Shown piece after piece: positions 6,361 to 12,811 of a DNA stretch of 12,811 bases. The translations under genes and the position numbers were made by a program. The stretch is from the NCBI GenBank assembly GCA_003454065.1, contig DMKZ01000150.1, positions 1-12,811 of the forward strand. Reading direction: 5' to 3'. Numbering within the stretch: the stretch's first letter is position 1; each line of letters starts with the position of its first letter. The notes under the pieces were generated by a model. It was not told the DNA's origin and did not search any database. It saw only the letters and a program-made list of their open reading frames with translations. Source of the DNA: Spirochaetaceae bacterium (GTDB lineage Bacteria > Spirochaetota > Spirochaetia > Sphaerochaetales > Sphaerochaetaceae).

Positions 6361-6398
6361 CTGCAACGGCGGCGTTGTCCGTCTTTGCAGCATTTTTT
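6361..6398 (+). terminator. Terminator-like hairpin with T6 run ahead of rpoB (candidate attenuator)
   Basis: CTGCAA (6361-6366) pairs with TTGCAG (6385-6390), and CGG (6367-6369) continues with CCG (6379-6381) across a 3-nt bulge. Two bases after the stem is a run of six T (6393-6398). This is the layout of an intrinsic terminator. Since rpoB and rpoC lie downstream and no strong promoter is seen in the spacer, it more likely works as a partial terminator. Confidence 0.55.
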
Positions 6399-6438
6399 GC
6401 GCCGCAGAACGTGTGAAAACGGTTTGCGGCGCTATTTT
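6399..6438 (+). terminator. GC-rich hairpin directly before rpoB
   Basis: GCGCCGCA (6399-6406) and TGCGGCGC (6425-6432) form a perfect 8-bp stem, extendable inside by AAC/GTT pairing (6408-6410 with 6422-6424). TATTTT follows. It starts at the base right after the T6 run of the previous hairpin. It could be a second partial terminator or a double-stranded processing site of the RNase III type. The short, interrupted T run makes it the weaker terminator candidate. Confidence 0.45.
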
Positions 6439-6462
6439 GCTTATCTTGGAGCTGAAATTTAG

Positions 6463-9400
6463 ATGAAGAGCAATTCCAAAAAAGAACGAACTTATATTGG
6501 CGCTGAGCATTATGAGGTGTGTGATATTCCCGATCTCATATCGATTCAGACGGAATCGTACAAAAGATTCCTGCAAAAGGACAAGGTCGGAACGAAGGAA
6601 GGTCCGGATCCGAAATACGGTTTGGAAGCGGTGTTCAGATCGATTTTTCCCGTCAAGAGCTATGATGAGAACCTCATATTGGAATATAAGGGCTATACGC
6701 TTGGATTTGACAAGGCGAGCGTCAACCTTGATGAGAAGGAGTGTCGCAGGCGCAGTCAGAATTATAGCGTTTCGGTGAATGCCAAGCTTGTGCTCAAGAA
6801 CGTCAGCCCCAATCACATGACGGTTGAGGAAAAGGATTTGTATTTCGGCGATGTGCCTTTGATGACGGACCGCGGCAGCTTCATAATAAACGGATCCGAG
6901 CGCGTGGTCGTCTCGCAAATCCACAGGTCGCCCGGCGTGATAGCGCAATATGAAAAAGGGATTTATTCATCCAGAGTGATTCCTGTCAGGGGAAGTTGGC
7001 TTGAATTCGAGATAGACGATAAGCATGATGGCATATATGCGAAAATCGACAGGAAGAAGAGGATATTGGTGACCGTTTTCCTCAGATGCTTGGGATTGGC
7101 CGACCGTGAGGCGATTGTCAAGGCATTCCATTGTCCCAAGGTCATAAGCCTCGAAGAGTGGAATCAGCTTTCCAAGACTTCCAATCCCGTATATGCGTAC
7201 AGGAACTATTTCGCTGAGGATGGAACGAAGATCATAAGGGCTGGCGACAGGCTCAGTCCTGTGTTCGTCGATAGCCTGAAGCAAAGCGGAATCGATGAAA
7301 TGGAAATCATCGACTTTTCGAATCCGGACGGTTTGGGCTTCGATAGGATATTGCAATGCTTCGAAAAGGAAGAGAATCTGATCCAAAGGGATAACGGCGA
7401 GGACGAGCCGTCGGTTCAGACCGTGATAACGGAAGTCTATACGGGGCTGCAGCAGAACGAACCGCCATCAGCGGAGAAGGCGCTCCAGGAAATCGGCAAC
7501 ATGTTCTTCGATAAGAACAGATACGATTTGGGCGAAGTCGGAAAATACAAGATAAACGCCAAGTTCTATCCTGGCGTTGAAAATGAGGCCAGAGCGCTTA
7601 AGGAAGAGGAAAGGACGCTCAGGCTTCAGGATATAGTCGAGACCATCAAGTATCTGGTCAATGTCTTCTACGATAAGGAGTCCGTCGATGACATAGATCA
7701 TTTGGGGAACAGAAGAGTCAGGAGCGTCGGCGAGCTTTTGGAGAATCAGCTCAAGAGCGCGTTTCTCAAACTCGAGAGAGCCATTAAGGACAAAATGGCG
7801 AGTCAGGATTTGGAAAAGGTCAGGATTTCCGATATAGTCGCCTCCAAGGTGATAACATCGGCTATCAGGGATTTCTTCCAATCGAGCCAATTGTCGCAAT
7901 TCATGGACCAGGTGAACCCTCTTTCCGAGCTCACGCACAAAAGAAGGATCACCGCTCTGGGACCTGGCGGATTGAACAGGGAGAGAGCCAGCTTTGAAGT
8001 TCGTGATGTCCACTATACGCATTACGGCAGAATGTGTCCTATCGAAACGCCTGAAGGTCAGAACATAGGCTTGATAGTGTCTTTGGCGAATTACACCAAA
8101 GTCACTGAGAACGGATTTCTGGAAACTCCTTACAGAAGGGTGGTCAATGGAAAGGCTACGAAGGAGATAAAATATCTGGATGCCACCGAAGAGGAGCATT
8201 ATTTCATAGCGCAGGCATCCGCCAAGATAGACAAGGACGGGAATTTCGCCGAAGAGGAGGTTTCCGTCAGGAAAAAAGGAGAATACAGCAAGCAGAAGCC
8301 TGCGGATATAGAATACATGGATGTTTCGCCGCGCCAGGTCATTTCGGTGGCGGCATCGCTGATTCCGTTCCTTGAGCATGACGACGCCAACCGCGCGCTC
8401 ATGGGCTCGAACATGCAACGTCAGGCTGTTCCTCTCGTTTTCCCCGAAGCACCTAGAATCGGAACGGGAATGGAGGCGAAGGCGGCTTATGATTCCGGAG
8501 TGCTGGTGAAGGCGAAAAGCGATGGGGTCGTCTCATACGTTTCAGCATCTGAAATAAGGATAGAAGCCGACGGCGGCGCCAAGGGGAAGAAAAAGGTCGA
8601 AGATGTCTATTATCTCGGGAAGAACATAAGGACCAATGCGGAGACATGCTTCAATCAGAGGCCGATAGTAAGCAAGGGCGATGCGGTGAAAGCCGGTGAT
8701 GTGATAGCCGACGGTCCCGCATGCGACAATGGCGAACTCGCTTTGGGAAGAAACATTCTCGTCGGGTTCGTTCCATGGAACGGCTACAACTACGAGGATG
8801 CGGTCCTAATCAGCGAGCGCGTTGTGAAAGAGGATCTTTTCACATCCATACATATCAGCGAGCATTCGGTGAACGTCCGAGAAACCAAGCAGGGGATCGA
8901 ATCGCTCACTAGGGATTTGCCGAATGTGAGCAGTGAGGCCGTACGCAATCTCGATTCAGAAGGGATTATCAGAATAGGAACCAAGGTGAAATCCGGCGAT
9001 ATTCTAGTTGGAAAGGTGACGCCGAAAAGCGAAGGCGATAATTCTCCTGAAGTCAAATTGCTGAATGCGGTTTTCGGAGACAAGTCGAAGGAGACGAGGA
9101 ATTCATCCTTGAAGATGCCTCACGGTTCCGAGGGCGTCGTGATACGCGTGGATAAGCTGTCAAGGAAGAACGGAGACGACCTTGGCATCGGCACCGAAGA
9201 GGTCGTGAAGGTTCAGGTAGCCAACAAAAGGAAGCTCATGCCTGGAGACAAGATGGCCGGACGTCATGGAAACAAGGGCGTCGTGTCCAGAATCCTTCCT
9301 GTCGAGGACATGCCGTTCATGGAGGATGGAACTCCGCTTGATGTATGTCTTAACCCGCTTGGCGTTCCGTCAAGAATGAATATAGGCCAGCTTATGGAGA

Positions 9401-10008
9401 CGGAGTTGGGGTGGGCGGCTGTTGAACTCGACAAGTGGTTCAGCACGCCTGTTTTCCAAAGCGCCAGCATGGATCAGATTCAAGAGCAGATGAGATTGGC
9501 AGGTCTTTCCGAAACCTCTAAGGTACCGCTCTACGATGGCAGGACGGGGGAGAAATTCGTCAACGACGTATTTTGCGGATACATATATTATCTCAAGCTG
9601 AATCATCTTGTTGAAGACAAGGTTCATGCCAGAAGCACGGGTCCGTATTCTATGGTTACGCAGCAGCCTCTTGGCGGAAGGGCAAAATTCGGGGGACAGC
9701 GTTTCGGAGAGATGGAGGTTTGGGCGCTTGAGGCTTACGGCGCTGCAAATACGCTTGAAGAGATTCTGACCATCAAATCCGATGATATGAACGGCAGGAT
9801 GAGGGCTTATGACAATATCGTCAAGGGCGAACTTGCGGTTTGCCAAGGTTCCACCGAAGCCTTCAAGGTTCTTGTTCAGGAAGTTCGAGGGCTGTGCCTC
9901 GATATGCAGGCTTATGATAGCAAGGGGCGGCAGATTCCGCTTACCGAAAAAGATGAAGAGTCCTTGAATCGCAAAAAAGACGAAGGGCTTTTGAATCGCA
10001 AGGGATGA
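6463..10008 (+). CDS. rpoB: DNA-directed RNA polymerase subunit beta
   Basis: The beta subunit forms one side of the polymerase active-site cleft. The gene is complete at 1181 residues. The N-terminal part starts with 'DIPDLISIQTESYKRFLQ', followed by 'RSPGV' in the lobe region. Rifampicin cluster I is at about 474-504. Its residues equivalent to E. coli Gln513, Asp516, His526 and Arg529 are Gln479, Asp482, His492 and Arg495, all conserved, but the Ser531 position is Thr497. The active-site lysines equivalent to E. coli 1065 and 1073 are Lys930 and Lys938 in 'KMAGRHGNKG'. The C-terminal clamp segment 'RFGEMEVWALEAYGAANTLE' is typical. An in-frame TAG immediately precedes the ATG, so the start is secure; GGAG (6448-6451) is 11 nt upstream, rather far. 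The last 20 residues contain a 9-residue tandem repeat. Confidence 0.98.
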   Translation: MKSNSKKERTYIGAEHYEVCDIPDLISIQTESYKRFLQKDKVGTKEGPDPKYGLEAVFRSIFPVKSYDENLILEYKGYTLGFDKASVNLDEKECRRRSQNYSVSVNAKLVLKNVSPNHMTVEEKDLYFGDVPLMTDRGSFIINGSERVVVSQIHRSPGVIAQYEKGIYSSRVIPVRGSWLEFEIDDKHDGIYAKIDRKKRILVTVFLRCLGLADREAIVKAFHCPKVISLEEWNQLSKTSNPVYAYRNYFAEDGTKIIRAGDRLSPVFVDSLKQSGIDEMEIIDFSNPDGLGFDRILQCFEKEENLIQRDNGEDEPSVQTVITEVYTGLQQNEPPSAEKALQEIGNMFFDKNRYDLGEVGKYKINAKFYPGVENEARALKEEERTLRLQDIVETIKYLVNVFYDKESVDDIDHLGNRRVRSVGELLENQLKSAFLKLERAIKDKMASQDLEKVRISDIVASKVITSAIRDFFQSSQLSQFMDQVNPLSELTHKRRITALGPGGLNRERASFEVRDVHYTHYGRMCPIETPEGQNIGLIVSLANYTKVTENGFLETPYRRVVNGKATKEIKYLDATEEEHYFIAQASAKIDKDGNFAEEEVSVRKKGEYSKQKPADIEYMDVSPRQVISVAASLIPFLEHDDANRALMGSNMQRQAVPLVFPEAPRIGTGMEAKAAYDSGVLVKAKSDGVVSYVSASEIRIEADGGAKGKKKVEDVYYLGKNIRTNAETCFNQRPIVSKGDAVKAGDVIADGPACDNGELALGRNILVGFVPWNGYNYEDAVLISERVVKEDLFTSIHISEHSVNVRETKQGIESLTRDLPNVSSEAVRNLDSEGIIRIGTKVKSGDILVGKVTPKSEGDNSPEVKLLNAVFGDKSKETRNSSLKMPHGSEGVVIRVDKLSRKNGDDLGIGTEEVVKVQVANKRKLMPGDKMAGRHGNKGVVSRILPVEDMPFMEDGTPLDVCLNPLGVPSRMNIGQLMETELGWAAVELDKWFSTPVFQSASMDQIQEQMRLAGLSETSKVPLYDGRTGEKFVNDVFCGYIYYLKLNHLVEDKVHARSTGPYSMVTQQPLGGRAKFGGQRFGEMEVWALEAYGAANTLEEILTIKSDDMNGRMRAYDNIVKGELAVCQGSTEAFKVLVQEVRGLCLDMQAYDSKGRQIPLTEKDEESLNRKKDEGLLNRKG
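9949..10002 (+). repeat. 27-bp imperfect tandem duplication at the 3' end of rpoB
   Basis: Units 9949-9975 and 9976-10002 match at 21 of 27 bases. They encode KDEESLNRK and KDEGLLNRK, followed by Gly and stop. Four of the six differences leave the amino acid unchanged or nearly so in effect, which suggests an older duplication kept in frame. It lies beyond the conserved beta-subunit core. Confidence 0.85.
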
Positions 10009-10017
10009 TGCGGCATC

Positions 10018-10023
10018 AGGAGG
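10018..10023 (+). promoter_or_regulatory. Consensus ribosome binding site of rpoC
   Basis: AGGAGG stands 6 nt before the ATG at 10030 in the 21-nt rpoB-rpoC gap. It fixes the rpoC start and contrasts with the weak, distant site of rpoB. Confidence 0.9.
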
Positions 10024-10029
10024 TTTCGG

Positions 10030-12811
10030 ATGAAGGAAGTTAGCGATTATAGCAGCATTAGGATAAAATTGGCGTCTCCGGATCTTATCAAGTCGTGGTC
10101 TTATGGCGAAGTCAAGAAAGCCGAGACTATGAATTACAGGAATCTCAGGCCTGAAAGGGACGGGTTGTTTTGCGAAAGGATTTTCGGAACCACGAAGGAA
10201 TGGGAATGCTATTGCGGCAAATTCAAGACGATAAGATATAAGGGCGTCAAGTGCGAAAGATGCGGGGTGGAAGTCACTTCCGCTAAGGTTAGAAGAGAGC
10301 GGATGGGCCATATCAACCTGGCTGCGCCGGTTTCGCATATATGGTTTTACAGGACGAATCCTTCCAGGATATCCATGCTTCTCGGAATAACTAAGAACGA
10401 TTTGCATTCGGTTTTGTATTATCAGAATTACATAGTGCTTGATCCCGGCGACACCGATCTCAGGAAATGCCAGATACTGACGGAATCCGATTATAGCGAT
10501 TTTCAAAGCAGGTTCGGCGAAGGCTCTTTCAGAGCAGATATGGGTGCTGAAGCGATACGCGAGCTGCTTGAGAAGATAAACCTCGACGACCTTGCCAAGG
10601 AGATACGCGACGAAATCCAGAGGACGAAGAAGGAATACAAGAGCGACAGCAACAAGCGCAAGCAGATTCTGAGGAGACTTGAAATCGTTGAAAATCTGAA
10701 AAGCGGCGGCAACAGGCCCGAATGGATGATTCTCACGGTTCTTCCCGTTATTCCTCCCGACCTCCGACCGATGCTCGAGATGGAAGGCGGAAGATATGGT
10801 TCGACGGATATCAACGACTTGTATCGCAGGGTCATAAACAGAAGCAACAGGCTCAAGAGGCTTATCGATATGATCGCTCCGGACATCATTCTCAAAAACG
10901 AGAAGAGGATGCTTCAGGAAGCGGTTGACAACCTGATAGACAATAACGCCAATAAGAGAACGGTGAAAGGTCCTGGCAACAGACCGCTCAAGAGCCTTAG
11001 CGACATACTCAAGGGCAAGCAGGGTAGGTTCAGACTGAACCTTCTTGGAAAGAGGGTTGACTTCTCGGGCAGAAGCGTCATTGTCGTAGGCCCTGAATTG
11101 AGAATGCACCAATGCGGATTGCCTTCCGTCATGGCTCTCGAGCTTTTCAAGCCTTTCCTGTATAAGAAGCTGGTTCAGGACGAGATGATAGGCAACATGA
11201 AGAAAGCCAGGTCTATGGTCGATGAAGGCGACAGCAAGGTCTGGGAATATCTCGATGAGGTTGTTCGCGAGCATCCCGTCCTCCTGAACAGAGCGCCTAC
11301 GCTTCATAGGCTTTCGATTCAGGCGTTCGAGCCCGTTCTGGTGAGCGGCAAGACGATCAAGCTTCATCCTCTGGTCTGCCATGCGTATAATGCGGACTTC
11401 GACGGAGACCAGATGTCTGTTCATGTTCCTTTGACAATAGCTGCTCAGATCGAGTGCTGGACCATGCTTTTGTCAACTAGAAACCTTCTCGATCCTGCCA
11501 ATGGAAAACCTATTGCCTTCCCCTCGCAGGACATGGTCTTGGGGATTTACTACTTGACCAAGGCTCTTCCCGAAGATCTTGATGCGAATGGTGAGAAAAA
11601 GAAGAGGAAATACTACGACAATGTCGCTGAAGTCTATAATGCGGTCGATAACGGCGCAGTTGCCTATCAGGAGGTGATAGATTACAGGATTCCCGAGACG
11701 GGAGAGAGGGTCGAAACCACGCCTGGTAGAGTGATATTCAATGATTTTCTTCCGGACGGAATCGAGTTTCAGAACAAGTGTTTCGGCAGCAAGCAGCTGA
11801 AGGAGCTGATCGCCGAGACATTGAAGACGAAATCAAACAGCCTTACGGTCAAATTGCTTGATCTCATCAAGGATTGCGGATTCAAATACGCTACGAAATT
11901 CGGTGCTACGATATCCATGTCCGACATAGTCATACCTTCCAAGAAGACCGACGTCATATCCGATGCGTCGAAGCGCGAAAGCGAGATAAACGGCCAGTTC
12001 AGACGGGGCGTCATATCGAAGGAGGAAAGGTATAACAAGGTAATCGATATTTGGAACAAAGCCAACAACGAACTTTCAACGGACCTGATGGAAGAGCTTA
12101 AGAAGGAGAATTCCGGCTTCAATCCGTTGTACATGATGGTTGACTCCGGATCGAGAGGAAGCAAAACCCAGATATCACAGCTCGGCGGAATGCGCGGACT
12201 CATGTCGAAGCCGTCCGGAGAAGTCATAGACTTTCCGATCAAATCCAACTTCAAGGAAGGCTTGTCCATAATAGAGTTCTTCATCTCGACCAATGGCGCG
12301 AGAAAGGGACTCGCCGATACCGCTCTTAAGACAAGTCGTGCGGGACACCTTACCAGAAGGCTGGTTGATGTTTCGCAGGATGTGGTGATTACGCAGGAAG
12401 ATTGCGGAACCATAAATGGCGTATATAAGACCGAATACAAGAAGGACGAGAAGGTCATCGAGCCGCTCGCCTCGAGGATTTCGGGATGCTTCTCCCTTGA
12501 AGATGTTTATAATCCCGTCACCAACGAGAAGATTGTCGGGGTGAATGAGGAGATAACCGACGAAATAGCTCAGGAGATAGAGGATGTCGGAATAGAGGGG
12601 GTGCTTGTCAGAAGCGTTCTGACTTGTGAGAGCCGAAAGGGCCTTTGCAGGAAATGCTACGGCAGGAACCTTGCGAACAACAGGCCCGTTGATATCGGCG
12701 AGGCAGTCGGAGTCGTTGCGGCGCAGAGTATCGGTCAGCCGGGAACCCAGCTTACGATGAGAACGTTCCATACGGGCGGTGTTGCAGGCGGCGACATCAC
12801 TCAGGGTCTTC
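10030..12811 (+). CDS. rpoC: DNA-directed RNA polymerase subunit beta', N-terminal 927 residues (3' end outside window)
   Basis: The beta' subunit carries the catalytic magnesium site of RNA polymerase. The frame is open from 10030 to the right edge without a stop, giving 927 of roughly 1400 expected residues. Visible features are zinc site 1 (Cys60, Cys62, Cys75, Cys78), the catalytic NADFDGD with Asp456, Asp458 and Asp460, and zinc site 2 (Cys792, Cys866, Cys873, Cys876). The zinc site 2 spacing is the same as in E. coli (814, 888, 895, 898), a constant offset of 22. The window ends in the trigger loop, where Met910, Arg911 and His914 match E. coli 932, 933 and 936. Position 903 is Gln, where E. 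coli has Glu925. The start has a consensus AGGAGG. The product assembles with RpoB from the same transcript. Confidence 0.98.
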   Translation, partial: MKEVSDYSSIRIKLASPDLIKSWSYGEVKKAETMNYRNLRPERDGLFCERIFGTTKEWECYCGKFKTIRYKGVKCERCGVEVTSAKVRRERMGHINLAAPVSHIWFYRTNPSRISMLLGITKNDLHSVLYYQNYIVLDPGDTDLRKCQILTESDYSDFQSRFGEGSFRADMGAEAIRELLEKINLDDLAKEIRDEIQRTKKEYKSDSNKRKQILRRLEIVENLKSGGNRPEWMILTVLPVIPPDLRPMLEMEGGRYGSTDINDLYRRVINRSNRLKRLIDMIAPDIILKNEKRMLQEAVDNLIDNNANKRTVKGPGNRPLKSLSDILKGKQGRFRLNLLGKRVDFSGRSVIVVGPELRMHQCGLPSVMALELFKPFLYKKLVQDEMIGNMKKARSMVDEGDSKVWEYLDEVVREHPVLLNRAPTLHRLSIQAFEPVLVSGKTIKLHPLVCHAYNADFDGDQMSVHVPLTIAAQIECWTMLLSTRNLLDPANGKPIAFPSQDMVLGIYYLTKALPEDLDANGEKKKRKYYDNVAEVYNAVDNGAVAYQEVIDYRIPETGERVETTPGRVIFNDFLPDGIEFQNKCFGSKQLKELIAETLKTKSNSLTVKLLDLIKDCGFKYATKFGATISMSDIVIPSKKTDVISDASKRESEINGQFRRGVISKEERYNKVIDIWNKANNELSTDLMEELKKENSGFNPLYMMVDSGSRGSKTQISQLGGMRGLMSKPSGEVIDFPIKSNFKEGLSIIEFFISTNGARKGLADTALKTSRAGHLTRRLVDVSQDVVITQEDCGTINGVYKTEYKKDEKVIEPLASRISGCFSLEDVYNPVTNEKIVGVNEEITDEIAQEIEDVGIEGVLVRSVLTCESRKGLCRKCYGRNLANNRPVDIGEAVGVVAAQSIGQPGTQLTMRTFHTGGVAGGDITQGL

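Noticed and set aside
6250..6458. Ten-base repeat GAGCTGAAAT at the end of rplL and again before rpoB
   Set aside because: Short and unaccompanied by flanking similarity. The first copy is L7/L12 coding sequence, so chance is the simplest reading.
7468..8418. 316-codon antisense open frame within rpoB
   Set aside because: It is a shadow of rpoB codon usage with no motif, no ribosome site and no independent spacing.
9370..11424. 684-codon antisense open frame across the end of rpoB and the start of rpoC
   Set aside because: It runs exactly opposite two conserved polymerase genes, has no recognisable domain or ribosome site, and its length is explained by sense codon bias that leaves few stops in that frame.

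Overview
The window looks like the core RNA polymerase / ribosomal protein locus of a spirochaete, probably the Treponema/Sphaerochaeta side of the class Spirochaetia. This placement rests on three things judged from memory: the order tRNA-Thr, rpmG, tRNA-Trp, secE, nusG, rplK, rplA, rplJ, rplL, rpoB, rpoC; spirochaete-like wording in L11, L1 and L33; and RpoB length (1181 residues). No search was run, so the phylum is likely and the genus open. Composition is near balanced GC, with heavy use of AGG/AGA (Arg) and ATA (Ile) even in ribosomal genes. Every gene is on the + strand.

Region 1 (1-2699) is the end of a transporter cluster: the C-terminal part of an NSS sodium:amino-acid symporter, an EamA/DMT permease and a short Dpp/Nik-type ABC ATPase. 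Both junctions are ATGA stop/start overlaps, and neither downstream gene has a clear Shine-Dalgarno site, so translation is probably coupled. The three proteins belong to unrelated transport families, and no ABC permease or binding protein is in view.

Region 2 (2696-3929) starts with a strong sigma-70-type promoter whose -35 box overlaps the ABC gene's stop codon. It drives a mixed operon: tRNA-Thr(GGT), rpmG (L33), tRNA-Trp(CCA), secE and nusG. Neither tRNA encodes CCA. tRNA processing would cut this transcript into separate mRNAs for L33 and for SecE-NusG.

Region 3 (3930-12811) holds rplK-rplA-rplJ-rplL-rpoB-rpoC. The coding genes are ordinary and intact, and rpoC runs off the right edge within its trigger loop. 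The most interesting material is in three noncoding spacers: nusG-rplK (143 nt), rplJ-rplL (171 nt) and rplL-rpoB (201 nt). Each holds RNA hairpins, and two hold segments that could pair in mutually exclusive ways. The rplL-rpoB spacer has a terminator-like hairpin with a T6 run, followed at once by a GC-rich hairpin. This is a plausible attenuator that lowers polymerase synthesis relative to ribosomal protein synthesis. The rplA-rplJ gap, where the enterobacterial L10 leader lies, is only 12 nt here, so control may have moved to these spacers.

I found no mobile element, CRISPR array, phage gene or clearly new multi-gene system. The very long antisense reading frames over rplA-rplJ and rpoB-rpoC appear to be shadows of the sense genes.
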